From Candidatus Peregrinibacteria bacterium (GTDB taxonomy: Bacteria > Patescibacteriota > Gracilibacteria > UBA1369 > LOWO2-01-FULL-3), in assembly GCA_018654255.1 (NCBI GenBank), contig JABILX010000001.1, forward strand, positions 145,695 to 209,694: a DNA stretch of 64,000 nucleotides. The letters run 5' to 3'. The translations under genes and the position numbers were made by a program. Below, piece by piece: positions 1 through 8,738 of this stretch. The notes under the pieces were generated by a model that ran no database searches, was not told the origin of the DNA, and saw only the letters and a program-made list of their open reading frames with translations. The stretch's first letter is position 1. Every line of letters begins with the position of its first letter.

Positions 1-1
1 A

Positions 2-523
2 GTGGGATTATTTTTCCTAAAGGACCACCCAGTTTACCTAGCAATTTTAATAGTAGTAGCGATTGCTCTAGACGGGGCAGACGGATACGCGGCAAGAAAG
101 TACAGAAGCTCAAAAAGAGGAGCACTTATAGATATATTTGGTGATCGCATCGTGGAAATAACAATACTCTTCGCATACGCATACTGGGGATTAATTTCAT
201 ATGTTTTCCCAGTAATATTCCTCGTAAGAGGGATGACGACTGACTTTATAAGGGTATTAAATACAATATATCCATCAGAAAAATACAAACATCCCTTGGC
301 GCTCGGAGGAGCTATAAACAGGTTTATGAGAGGATTTTACGCAATTCTAAAAGCCTCAGCATTCGTAACCATCCTTCTTGTACCAAAAGTAGGATTCTGG
401 CTAATGGTGTTCGCAGTAGTCATAAATCTATATCGCGGAATTCCGGCTATATTCAATCAACGATCAAAAACACTTTTGAAAACCTTCTTCAAAAGAATAA
501 CAACTCCAGTCAAAGATCGATGA
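2..523 (+). CDS. CDP-alcohol phosphatidyltransferase family protein (5' partial)
   Basis: Integral membrane enzyme that transfers a phosphoalcohol from a CDP-alcohol, as in phospholipid head-group synthesis. The family signature is visible near residue 25 as DGYAAR, then GALIDIFGDR, giving the DG..AR...G...D...D metal and substrate site. The spacer between AR and G is 7 residues, where PgsA-type enzymes usually have 8. Several hydrophobic segments follow. The frame is open at the window edge, so the GTG at base 2 is probably internal and the N-terminus is missing. The gene ends in TGA and overlaps the 3' end of the convergent PHP gene by 67 bp. Substrate specificity (glycerol phosphate, inositol phosphate or other) cannot be read from this fragment. 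Confidence 0.85.
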   Translation: MGLFFLKDHPVYLAILIVVAIALDGADGYAARKYRSSKRGALIDIFGDRIVEITILFAYAYWGLISYVFPVIFLVRGMTTDFIRVLNTIYPSEKYKHPLALGGAINRFMRGFYAILKASAFVTILLVPKVGFWLMVFAVVINLYRGIPAIFNQRSKTLLKTFFKRITTPVKDR

Positions 524-1128
524 AAAAACGGAAATCGAGATTTCCCTCCACTCACTGTACGCCTGGCAAGCATAGCCTCTTTCAAAGATCCTTTGAAAGC
601 AGTGTAACCTGCCCCAATCTCAGCAGGAAAATGTCCATCAGAGCCACCTGTTTCAGCAAGACCAAGATCTCGAGCCAAGCCTTTGGCTAAACTATTGGAC
701 TCTTCCATAATTATTCTCGCATTAAAAGTCTCTATAGCATCTGGTAAATATTTCTTTGGTAATTTCAAAAAGAAATCAGGATTTATATTCTTTCGCCCGC
801 CTCCACTAAAAGGATGAGCAATACTGCAAACAGCTCCTTGCTTACGCACATTACGAATAACGTCTTCATACTTTCCGGGCTTGATTCGGCGCTTCAAATA
901 ATAGACCAATAGCTCACACCGATCAGTCATAACCTCTTCTCCAATAATAACTTCAAAATCCCTATCCTTGTTCAATCGCGCTACCTCTTTCGCCCCCTTT
1001 ATCTCATTATGATCAGTAATAGCTATACCATCTAAGCCTCTCTTTTTCGCCAACTTCAAAACCCTAGCAGGTTTATTTACGCTGCATCTAGAGTGCTTTG
1101 TATGAGAATGTAGATCGTATTTTTTCAT
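457..1128 (-). CDS. PHP-domain metal-dependent phosphoesterase
   Basis: A 223-residue PHP-family hydrolase, probably acting on a small phosphorylated or nucleotide substrate. Metal-binding motifs are visible in order: DLHSHTKHS at the N-terminus, ITDHN near residue 40, an acidic EEV near 65, AHPF near 105 and GSDGH near 165. The size fits stand-alone PHP proteins of the YciV/TrpH type rather than a polymerase domain or HisK. It is the last gene of a minus-strand cluster behind two PurP genes, 17 bp after the preceding stop, so a role in nucleotide metabolism is possible. The C-terminal tail is basic and hydrophobic (VVILLKKVFKSVFDR) and encoded in the overlap with the opposite gene. No Shine-Dalgarno is seen. 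The exact substrate is unknown. Confidence 0.85.
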   Translation of the reverse strand: MKKYDLHSHTKHSRCSVNKPARVLKLAKKRGLDGIAITDHNEIKGAKEVARLNKDRDFEVIIGEEVMTDRCELLVYYLKRRIKPGKYEDVIRNVRKQGAVCSIAHPFSGGGRKNINPDFFLKLPKKYLPDAIETFNARIIMEESNSLAKGLARDLGLAETGGSDGHFPAEIGAGYTAFKGSLKEAMLARRTVSGGKSRFPFFHRSLTGVVILLKKVFKSVFDR

Positions 1129-1145
1129 CTCGCCGTCGAGATTAT

Positions 1146-2354
1146 TTAAGTCACAACATCAAGCAATTTCTCCTCTTTCACAGCTTTTGCAAGCTCCATT
1201 GCAATTCTGTCTCCATAACTTACCGGTCGTCCATATTTATAAGTCGTTGATGGCGTAAAACGTGTCCCAGGCGATCCAGGAATTCTCATACTGACATCGA
1301 ATACCACAAACTCCTCTTTCCCTTCAAAAGAAGCGATAGCTCCCTGCAAAGCAAACGGTCCAATAATTCCAGGCTCAGCCTCCTTTTTCAACAATTCAAC
1401 AAACTTTTCCCCAGCCACAAACGCCTTTTCCAGAATAGATTCCTTTGTAGTACAAGCAATGTGTCCTGTCTCAATCATTGATGGTTTATATCCAGCATCC
1501 AGTAACGAAGTCTGGACTTTTGCATCCAACCGTAGGAATCCATCCAGGCTAGTTTGTCTTCTAGTATCAGTTCCCATTAGTTCCAATTCATCATCCAAAT
1601 TTGAATAAAAATAATTGAAATTAATCTGCGCTCCAATAATAAATTCTTCAATAACAGATCTCGCCAAATCATCTTCATTCACAGTCCCAGCTTCTATCAT
1701 CGCCCGTCCCTTTTCGAAGTAATCACCAGCTTTTGTTATCACAAAGAACGCCCTCTCGTATCCACGGATCGCTTCATTTACTTTGATCAAAAGTGGCCCC
1801 CCTCCTTCATCAAAATGCTCCTCAAGTCTTTTTCGAGTTTCACCTTCTGACAAAGTTTCTTCGCCAGTACGGACTATTTTTGGAATCCTAATATTAGCTT
1901 TTTCTAGTAAGACATATTGATTGTTCGGTTGATCTCTTTCTTCTAATTTAACGAGATTACGAGTTCCATAGATCGGAACTTTGAAGTCATTTTCAATCTG
2001 AGCAAAATCAAAATAAACCCAGAAATATCTATTGTGAATAAAGATCGTATTCATCTCGCGAAGCTTATCTTGAACCTCAAGTCGAACAACATCAGCGAAC
2101 TTTTCAACTTCAATAATCTCGTCAATACATCCCACAGTCCCATCATCTCTGAACGAATTTGCATCATCACGAGTACGATAATATTTTGCATAAGTTTCGC
2201 TGCGACCTTTTTGGACGATACAAACAGTTCGGAAGCCATATTTCTTTGCCCCTTCACAAACGTCCAGAGCCGAGTGTCCACCAAGCACACCTATTGTGAT
2301 TTTGGAAGGATCATAAGATTTGAGAATTTCTTTTATGTCTTTTTGGGTGATCAT
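1146..2354 (-). CDS. PurP-like ATP-grasp ligase, divergent paralogue
   Basis: A 402-residue member of the PurP family, ATP-grasp enzymes with DUF1246- and DUF1297-type regions. The family prototype makes FAICAR from AICAR, formate and ATP. The N-terminal nucleotide-binding region reads TIGVLGGHSALDVCEGAKK, followed by YGTRNLVKLEERD, an ATP-grasp core with LLIKVNEA, and the C-terminal FVVFDVSMRIPGSPGT. Compared with the gene immediately upstream, the conserved HGSF segment is replaced by HNRYF and the glycine-rich GAGGGKGYF loop is absent (VNEAIRGYERAFF). It therefore resembles the second PurP paralogue that many archaea carry, whose substrate is less certain. ATG start; 45 bp after the upstream purP, 17 bp before the PHP gene, presumably one transcript. 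Confidence 0.85.
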   Translation of the reverse strand: MITQKDIKEILKSYDPSKITIGVLGGHSALDVCEGAKKYGFRTVCIVQKGRSETYAKYYRTRDDANSFRDDGTVGCIDEIIEVEKFADVVRLEVQDKLREMNTIFIHNRYFWVYFDFAQIENDFKVPIYGTRNLVKLEERDQPNNQYVLLEKANIRIPKIVRTGEETLSEGETRKRLEEHFDEGGGPLLIKVNEAIRGYERAFFVITKAGDYFEKGRAMIEAGTVNEDDLARSVIEEFIIGAQINFNYFYSNLDDELELMGTDTRRQTSLDGFLRLDAKVQTSLLDAGYKPSMIETGHIACTTKESILEKAFVAGEKFVELLKKEAEPGIIGPFALQGAIASFEGKEEFVVFDVSMRIPGSPGTRFTPSTTYKYGRPVSYGDRIAMELAKAVKEEKLLDVVT

Positions 2355-2399
2355 ATGTTGAAAAGGTTATTATCAGAAAAAAGCGCCCCCATTCTAGCA

Positions 2400-3419
2400 T
2401 TAGCCTAGTACTTCCGGAAGCTTATCTTCCTCTATGGCCTCCTTGATATCCCGGGCCAGCCTTCGTCCCGTACTCATCGGCTCATCATAGCGAAGCCAAG
2501 TATAAGGCGATCCATGAACAAAAGGATTTGTGCCAGCTACAATTCGCGCACTAATCTCAAATACAAAGAAATCCAAATTTGGATCAACGATTGCTTCAAG
2601 GCAGAACGGTCCCCAAAGTCCGCCATCAACAATTTTCTTCGAAGCTTCAACCGCACCTTCTCCCATCTCAAATATCTTCGGCAACAACGATTCACGGACA
2701 ACAATAGGAACATTTCCAGTAATTGTATAAGTAGTCTGAATTCCAACATCGACCTGATCTTTCGCAGCGATTCGACCAACAGAATCAGCATTTGACTCAT
2801 ATCTTTTATCAAAACTCATGATCTCCAATTCGCCAGTCACAGGAGAGTGGAAATAATGTGTATAAATTGGAACACCAACTATATATTCCTGAATTACATA
2901 ACCTCTCTCAGCATCGGGATGCCCTTCCATTCTCTTGTGAAATTCCTCAGGATTATTCGCAATAAAATACCCCTTTCCACCTCCAGCACCATTAAACTTA
3001 ATAATCACAGGCCTATCAATATCTTCAGGCTTATCAAAAAGTTTCGGCATATTTAAGCCCGCATCCAAGAGCCATTTTCTCTCCATACTACGGTCAGATT
3101 CCCATTCAATAATGTTGCGATTTCCATAATGCATTGCTTTAATCTTTTTCACATTTTCAAATCCCAAATAACTAACAAAAGATCCGTGCGGAATAACGAT
3201 CGCCTTCTCATCGATCAATTGTTGTTCAATCTCGAAGTAATCTTCAAATTTCTCAATCTCAATAATCTTGTCCGCAACACCATAGCTCTCATAAGGTTTT
3301 CTCTTGCCCTTCTGGCAAATCGCTATTGTCTCAAAGCCCTCCTCCTTCGCTCCTTTCAGAATCTGCAGAGCGGTGTGGCTGGCTAATGTTGCTATCTTGT
3401 AATCTTTTGGGTTGGCCAT
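2400..3419 (-). CDS. purP: Formate-dependent AICAR ligase PurP (FAICAR synthetase)
   Basis: Catalyses ATP- and formate-dependent formylation of AICAR to FAICAR, the folate-free version of the ninth purine step best known from archaea. Visible blocks are ATLASHTALQILKGAKEEGF, a PHGSFVSYLG segment near residue 78, a glycine-rich ATP-grasp loop GAGGGKGYF, IQEYIVGVPIYTHYF, and a C-terminal FEISARIVAGTNPF. These match canonical PurP throughout. The ORF track starts at an upstream TTG; I prefer the ATG giving MANPKDYK (339 residues), which begins at the family's usual place and has a TAAAAT -10 eight bases upstream. It heads the purP-purP2-PHP cluster. A complete PurH is also encoded in this window at 10316-11854, so two routes for the same step may coexist. 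Confidence 0.9.
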   Translation of the reverse strand: MANPKDYKIATLASHTALQILKGAKEEGFETIAICQKGKRKPYESYGVADKIIEIEKFEDYFEIEQQLIDEKAIVIPHGSFVSYLGFENVKKIKAMHYGNRNIIEWESDRSMERKWLLDAGLNMPKLFDKPEDIDRPVIIKFNGAGGGKGYFIANNPEEFHKRMEGHPDAERGYVIQEYIVGVPIYTHYFHSPVTGELEIMSFDKRYESNADSVGRIAAKDQVDVGIQTTYTITGNVPIVVRESLLPKIFEMGEGAVEASKKIVDGGLWGPFCLEAIVDPNLDFFVFEISARIVAGTNPFVHGSPYTWLRYDEPMSTGRRLARDIKEAIEEDKLPEVLG

Positions 3420-3427
3420 AAATTTAA

Positions 3428-3433
3428 ATTTTA
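3428..3433 (-). promoter_or_regulatory. -10 element for the purP cluster
   Basis: On the minus strand TAAAAT lies 8 bases before the ATG of purP, so transcription would begin at or within a base or two of the start codon. The -35 is not convincing (TGTTGT at 17 bp). Predicted from spacing only. Confidence 0.4.
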
Positions 3434-3527
3434 GGTCTTTTGACAAACATACAACACAAATAAAGATTTGTCTAGCACTTTTAAAAATACCTTGTAATCA
3501 ATCCTAACCAAAAACCACCCTAACAGA

Positions 3528-3556
3528 TTGAAAAACAACTCGTTTTATGGTAGAAT
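3528..3556 (+). promoter_or_regulatory. Promoter of the HD-protein cluster
   Basis: TTGAAA, a 17-bp spacer, then TAGAAT. The -10 ends 6 bases before the ATG of the 107-residue gene, so the expected start site falls on or next to the A of ATG, predicting a leaderless mRNA. Confidence 0.65.
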
Positions 3557-3562
3557 ATTTAG

Positions 3563-3886
3563 ATGAAAATAAACAAAAAAATAAAAAATTTGATTCAAAC
3601 ATCGCTATTGATTTCGCCAAAAAACAGAAAAGAAATACTTTCTGGGCTTCCAGGAAAAACGCAAAAGCAAAAAGGGGAGCTATTAACAATTCTCGAATCT
3701 GAAAAAAAAGAATTAGGAACACATGTAAAAGAAGCGATCCAAAACGATGCAGAAGGAACAAAAACTATACTAAGAAGACTTGAATCAAGAGGGAAAAGAC
3801 GCTTGAACAATAAGATAGAATCAATAGACAGAGAAAAAGAGGGAAAAGACGCAGAAACATTACTGGATGAATTAAACCAAGTATAA
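3563..3886 (+). CDS. Small charged helical protein, unknown function
   Basis: A 107-residue, strongly basic and acidic protein with no recognised domain. It appears almost entirely helical, with heptad-like Lys/Glu stretches (GKTQKQKGELL, SRGKRRLNNK), no signal peptide and no membrane segment. It sits 3 bp before the 1594-residue HD protein and behind a good promoter, so the two are almost certainly co-transcribed and may act together. No Shine-Dalgarno is present. I do not recognise a family. That it is a real gene rather than a chance ORF rests on promoter placement, tight spacing and a codon composition like its neighbour's. Confidence 0.7.
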   Translation: MKINKKIKNLIQTSLLISPKNRKEILSGLPGKTQKQKGELLTILESEKKELGTHVKEAIQNDAEGTKTILRRLESRGKRRLNNKIESIDREKEGKDAETLLDELNQV

Positions 3887-3889
3887 GCA

Positions 3890-6800
3890 ATGCCAGAAAA
3901 ACTAAACAGAGAGCATGTAAGACAAGAAGCCGAGAGAATCGACATGCTTGACGAAAGCATAGATCACAAAGTCAAAGGTGTAGATGACAAGTTAGCAGGA
4001 AAATACACCTCAGACACAATTACACTAGCAGACAAGATTGAAAGATCAGAAATACACGAAGAAGACAAACAACAACTTCTGAAAGAGATCAAAACCGAAT
4101 TGTCAACGCTGAAAACAAAAAGATCTCTCAAAAAAAGAGAGAAAGATTTTAATAAAAAATTGGATTCTTGGATCAACGAAGTGGAAAGCGGCGAAAAACT
4201 CAGAGAAGAACTGCGAAAATATGTTAATGAAAATCAAAAATATCTTCCAATGGCAAAGATTGCCATTATAGGCTCAAAAGACATAACAACAGAAGAACTT
4301 AAAGCCATCAAAGAAGAAATTGAGGCTAATAAAAATGATTATAAAAAATTCCAAGAGATACAAAAAATGCTTCCAAAAGAACTAGATCAAGCATTTTTGG
4401 ATATCTGTTTTATTAAATATTTGGACGAGAACAAAGAGCCCAAAATAGAAGACATTATAAAAGGTCTAAAAGAAGTAAAAGTAAAGCAGGAAAAAATCTT
4501 AGAAGTTCAAAAAGAAACAATTCTTCTAACAAAGAAACTAAGAGACATTAAGCAATTAGAATCCGAAGAAACAATGTCTTTAGAACAGCAGGAATTAGTA
4601 ACGGTTTTAGTAGAAATGCTGAATACAAAAGATGTAGGATCGTCAATCAAAGAACTAGAATTGGACGAAGCACTTAAACAAGCAAAAAGAAATCAAGAAA
4701 AATTGAAAATGACGATTAAAATAATTGAAGCGGAAGAAGAAATGAGAGCTGCAAAAGAAAAAAAAGACATCTTAGAAAAACAATTAACATACTTTAAATT
4801 AATCAAAAAACAGCTTGAAGAAAACGTAAAGGATGCAGGAAAATCCTTTTCAAAGCTACTAAAAGAAACAAACGACAAAGGAGAACAAGAATTTTATTTA
4901 GCACAACTAATAGCAATCCAAGAGGATGCAAAAGCAAAATCTGGCACAATCCAAAAACAAATAGATAACGTTGACTTTGCATTAAATAACCTTGAAGCAG
5001 AAGATCAGTACATAAAAGAATTGATTGACGCAAATAAGGCATTTAGCAAGGAGGCAAAAGAATTTGCAAAAAGAAAATCAGAATTTTTAGGGGAAAAGAT
5101 AAAAGATTTAGAAGAAAGAGAAGAAAAAATAAAAAAAGAAACGAATAGAATCATTGCTCAGTTAAAAAAAGGCAATTTGACCGAGGAGAGAAAGGATGAA
5201 CTAAGAGGAAGAGATCACGAACTGCTTGTAGAAGAGATGAGAATAAAAGTTGAAAAAAAATATTTTGAACTCGAACAAAAAGCAGCGAAAAACAAATTCG
5301 ATCCAAGAGAATGGCTAGCATTTATCAAGGAAAATAAAAGAAGAAATCCAGACCTAGCGAAAACAGCAAGAATAGGTATTAGTTTATACACACCAAGATA
5401 TCTTAAAAGGCACGAAGCAATAAAAAAAGTTAATAATAACCTTCTTCCACTTCACCAAAATCTTGGAAGAATCTACGGGTTATTAGACTCAGCAGGTGAC
5501 AGGAACTTGAGCCAAGAAGTGCTTGATGATTGGAATAAAACTTTAGGAGATGCAAAGGATGAATTCCTAAAAGAAGAAATGTGGATCGATGTGCAAAATG
5601 GAGGTGCTGAAATTTTATCGTTGATTGAATTATTTAAAGCTAATGGACTCAACCAACTAGATCCGATTATGGGAACGCTGACACAAATGCAGTCAAATTA
5701 TAAATCGCTCCAATCACTATACGGCCATGACCAATCTGAACTTGTAAGAATAACAGACAAAATATCCCAATTAGAGGCAGATACGACATGGAACGGAATA
5801 AAACACTTCGCCAAGACAGAAGGATTGATAATTGGAGGAGCAGTTGTCGGCGCAACGCTATTTGCAATACCAGGAGGGCAGTTTGCAGGTGCTGTAGCGC
5901 TTGGAGGGGTGTCAAAATTTATACTTGTATCAGCTTGTGCAGGTGTTGGTATGACATTAGGTACCGAAATAGCAAAACCTTTTGCAGGGTTTACCCCAGA
6001 CTTCAGTATAGAAAATCTAGCATACAGCTCGGCAAGAAATACACTAATGTCAATGGCGTTTATGGGAGCAGGAAGATTTGTAGGTGGTGAACTAGGGGCG
6101 GTATTGAGATCAGGTACTGGGGGAAGAGTCGCAAACGGTGTTAATTGGGTAAAAAATGGAATTGATAAAGGTTTGGGTAAAATTGCTGGAGCAGGAGGAG
6201 GTGCTACAAATAGATGTGCAATGGGAAGATATATGGCTGGGCACATGTTTCAAGAAACGGGGGAAGAGTTAGCAGAGAATTGGGCTGAGAAAACCCACCC
6301 ACTTCTTGGAATAATGGCATCAACTTTTAACGCAATGGACGGTGTTAACGTCAACGTGGACGTGTCTTCTAGTCCAGCCTTAAGAGTTCTCTCACAAGAA
6401 GCAGAAGTATCTATCAAATCTGTAAAAAATAACAACGTAACATTCGAATACAATCCAGAAAACAAACAATTCATTTTAGACACCATTTCACAAAATGGAG
6501 GGACTTTAGTTAACCAAGGATCTGTATTGGTATGTGAATTTTACCAAGGAAGAGAAAAAATAACATACAAATTTCTACCATCAACAGTTCCATTTGAAGC
6601 ACGTCAATTTTTAGCAACGGATTTTGGAAAATCATTAAATGAAAAATTTAAAGTAAAATTTAAAAATAATTTAGAAGCAGAATTTGAAGGTAGTACAACA
6701 AGATTCCGCGCAATATTGGAAGCAGAGGGATATGTATGCCTAGAACTAGAAGGAAAAATAATTGCTGCTAAAAACAATCAAAGGATTCTCTTTCGTCCTG

Positions 6801-8674
6801 CGAAGAATCCAACAACAGAAATAGGAAGATATAAAAGAGACTTAGGAGAATTAGCACAAAGAGGGAGAAGGATGATTCTTAGCCCTGTGTCACAAACTAG
6901 GAATATGAGCAGAGCTCATAGTGGAAATGAAAATACTTTATTAAGTATAGCAGCTGAAGTCCCAGCAAGTGTGATGGAAGAGGCCCAAGTAGCAGCAGCC
7001 GCTGCAGTAGGAGGAATTGTTAACACGCCAGGAATAACAAATCAAAGAAAACAACAATTAATCAGAAGAGCGTTTGTCGCAGCGGAAACAGACACAACCG
7101 TAGATACAACCGCAGAAACAACAATTGACAGAAGTAAATTAGTAGCAAGAGCCCCAGCAATAACCCCAGACATGTCAGTAGGACAAATTAAAGCGATTGA
7201 ATTTGTCTACAACATAGATACCCAAAAGAAAATAGACAGAATATTTGAAGGTTTGGAAGGTGTCCCGGCAGAAACACAGACAGAATTAAGGGAATATATT
7301 GAAGAACTAGCTCTGGCACAACACGAAAAAAACCCTGAACAATATGTGAGCCACGGTTTTGATCATTCATTGAGTGTTATGGGTCACACAGAAAATGCAA
7401 TGGAAAGCGACCCAGAAATAGTTCAAACAATGATGTCAAAATACGGGATCACAGAAGTAGAATCAAAATTCATGATGAGGATGGTTGCAGTGTTCCATGA
7501 TTTTGGATACCCAGATGTTGGGGATTTAGGAAAAGCACTTCACGGAGTCACTGGTGCATTAATAGCGGCAAAGCCAAAATTCATAAAAATGATGGAAGAA
7601 ATATTAGTGAAAAATCCAGCTGATAAAGCAAAATTTGAGATTTTAATGCAAGACTTCCAGGACGCAATCTTGTATCACTCAGCAGATAAGGTAGAGATAC
7701 ACAGGGATACAAAGATCAAATTAAAACGCGGAGAATTTATCATTAATTCCGAAAACATTATTGAGATTGTAAGAGAATTAAAAAGGAACAAAGATTTTCC
7801 TACAGACGTTATTGAAATCCATTGTTCAGAGTCAAATATAGCAAAAATGCAAAAATTACTCGTTGAAGAGGGGCATAGTTTAGATAATATTAAATTTGTG
7901 CCAGTAGAGGAAGGTGCGAAGTTTAAAGGTAGAAGAGTTGATCTAGCTAAAAAGAATGACAAACTGCTTGGTATTGAGTTTAAGGAAGCGTCTCTACAAA
8001 ACGATCCTCTAAACTACATGATAAGAGTTGCTGATAATGTCGACATGGTAAAAGATAGGGTCTCGCCATTCCAAGCAACAGAAATATTTAAACAAATATA
8101 TAGAGATTTTGGACCAGGAACTGATACAGGATTAGTATTGGTCGAATTAGAAGACTGTAAAGATCTAAAAGCACTATTGAAAATCAAGACCATAAGAGAA
8201 AAACTAGCAGAATATGGCGTAAATACAAACCAAGATGCAAAAGGCATTATTAAAGATTTTAAAAGGGCAATGATTCAAAAAAGAATAAATGACCCTAAAT
8301 ATGCTAGCGAAGTAGAACAGTATCGTGATAAAATACCAAAAATAGGAATGATGACAAACAGTCAATCGGTACGACACTTCGGAGGTTGTGAAAGCGTGGT
8401 AGATGTAAGATTAAAGGGTGCCGTTCTGACTGTACAAGTAGATTTAGAAACATATAATGAGTTAAACAAAATTAAGGTCATCGAAGAGGCACTTGATGCT
8501 GATGGTGTTACAAACAAAGTTAGAGTTGGAGTTGGAGACTATCAAATATGGAGAGCATACGAAGCTTACAGAAGTCTTAAGAATAATGGAGAGAATATAT
8601 CAATTAGAATTGTAACAGGTGAAGGATCTAATCAAAGAGTATTAAACCAAAACTATAAACCAGAGTCAGTCTAA
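3890..8674 (+). CDS. Very large coiled-coil protein with membrane-like segment and HD phosphohydrolase domain
   Basis: A 1594-residue multidomain protein. Residues 1 to about 480 are Lys/Glu-rich helices, probably long coiled coils. Around residues 640-780 are Gly/Ala-rich hydrophobic stretches (GLIIGGAVVGATLFAIPGG, then VALGGVSKFILVSACAGVG) that could be membrane-inserting. A Thr/Ala-rich linker follows near 1020-1080. From about 1150 comes an HD hydrolase: FDHS (H1159), VFHDFGYPD (H1203-D1204), LHG (H1218), LYHSAD (H1263), and a final RVADNVD near 1382. About 110 residues are inserted between the last His and that Asp, more than in compact HD domains. Such domains hydrolyse nucleotides, (p)ppGpp or cyclic dinucleotides; the substrate here is unknown. 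No signal peptide. Flanked by two other ORFan genes on the same strand. Confidence 0.75.
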   Translation: MPEKLNREHVRQEAERIDMLDESIDHKVKGVDDKLAGKYTSDTITLADKIERSEIHEEDKQQLLKEIKTELSTLKTKRSLKKREKDFNKKLDSWINEVESGEKLREELRKYVNENQKYLPMAKIAIIGSKDITTEELKAIKEEIEANKNDYKKFQEIQKMLPKELDQAFLDICFIKYLDENKEPKIEDIIKGLKEVKVKQEKILEVQKETILLTKKLRDIKQLESEETMSLEQQELVTVLVEMLNTKDVGSSIKELELDEALKQAKRNQEKLKMTIKIIEAEEEMRAAKEKKDILEKQLTYFKLIKKQLEENVKDAGKSFSKLLKETNDKGEQEFYLAQLIAIQEDAKAKSGTIQKQIDNVDFALNNLEAEDQYIKELIDANKAFSKEAKEFAKRKSEFLGEKIKDLEEREEKIKKETNRIIAQLKKGNLTEERKDELRGRDHELLVEEMRIKVEKKYFELEQKAAKNKFDPREWLAFIKENKRRNPDLAKTARIGISLYTPRYLKRHEAIKKVNNNLLPLHQNLGRIYGLLDSAGDRNLSQEVLDDWNKTLGDAKDEFLKEEMWIDVQNGGAEILSLIELFKANGLNQLDPIMGTLTQMQSNYKSLQSLYGHDQSELVRITDKISQLEADTTWNGIKHFAKTEGLIIGGAVVGATLFAIPGGQFAGAVALGGVSKFILVSACAGVGMTLGTEIAKPFAGFTPDFSIENLAYSSARNTLMSMAFMGAGRFVGGELGAVLRSGTGGRVANGVNWVKNGIDKGLGKIAGAGGGATNRCAMGRYMAGHMFQETGEELAENWAEKTHPLLGIMASTFNAMDGVNVNVDVSSSPALRVLSQEAEVSIKSVKNNNVTFEYNPENKQFILDTISQNGGTLVNQGSVLVCEFYQGREKITYKFLPSTVPFEARQFLATDFGKSLNEKFKVKFKNNLEAEFEGSTTRFRAILEAEGYVCLELEGKIIAAKNNQRILFRPAKNPTTEIGRYKRDLGELAQRGRRMILSPVSQTRNMSRAHSGNENTLLSIAAEVPASVMEEAQVAAAAAVGGIVNTPGITNQRKQQLIRRAFVAAETDTTVDTTAETTIDRSKLVARAPAITPDMSVGQIKAIEFVYNIDTQKKIDRIFEGLEGVPAETQTELREYIEELALAQHEKNPEQYVSHGFDHSLSVMGHTENAMESDPEIVQTMMSKYGITEVESKFMMRMVAVFHDFGYPDVGDLGKALHGVTGALIAAKPKFIKMMEEILVKNPADKAKFEILMQDFQDAILYHSADKVEIHRDTKIKLKRGEFIINSENIIEIVRELKRNKDFPTDVIEIHCSESNIAKMQKLLVEEGHSLDNIKFVPVEEGAKFKGRRVDLAKKNDKLLGIEFKEASLQNDPLNYMIRVADNVDMVKDRVSPFQATEIFKQIYRDFGPGTDTGLVLVELEDCKDLKALLKIKTIREKLAEYGVNTNQDAKGIIKDFKRAMIQKRINDPKYASEVEQYRDKIPKIGMMTNSQSVRHFGGCESVVDVRLKGAVLTVQVDLETYNELNKIKVIEEALDADGVTNKVRVGVGDYQIWRAYEAYRSLKNNGENISIRIVTGEGSNQRVLNQNYKPESV

Positions 8675-8687
8675 GAAACACCAAAAA

Positions 8688-8716
8688 TTGATAAGGGCGG
8701 AAGTCGTCAGTTAATA
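8688..8716 (+). promoter_or_regulatory. Possible promoter of the 246-residue gene
   Basis: TTGATA, a 17-bp spacer, then TTAATA, ending 22 bases before the ATG. The -10 is weak. The downstream gene may instead be read from the upstream promoter. Confidence 0.35.
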
Positions 8717-8738
8717 ACAAAATAATAACCACAAAAAT

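Noticed and set aside
2400-3446. ORF-track start of purP at 3446
   Set aside because: That codon is TTG and adds nine residues not usual in the family; the ATG at 3417-3419 has a -10 at a spacing seen at other genes here.
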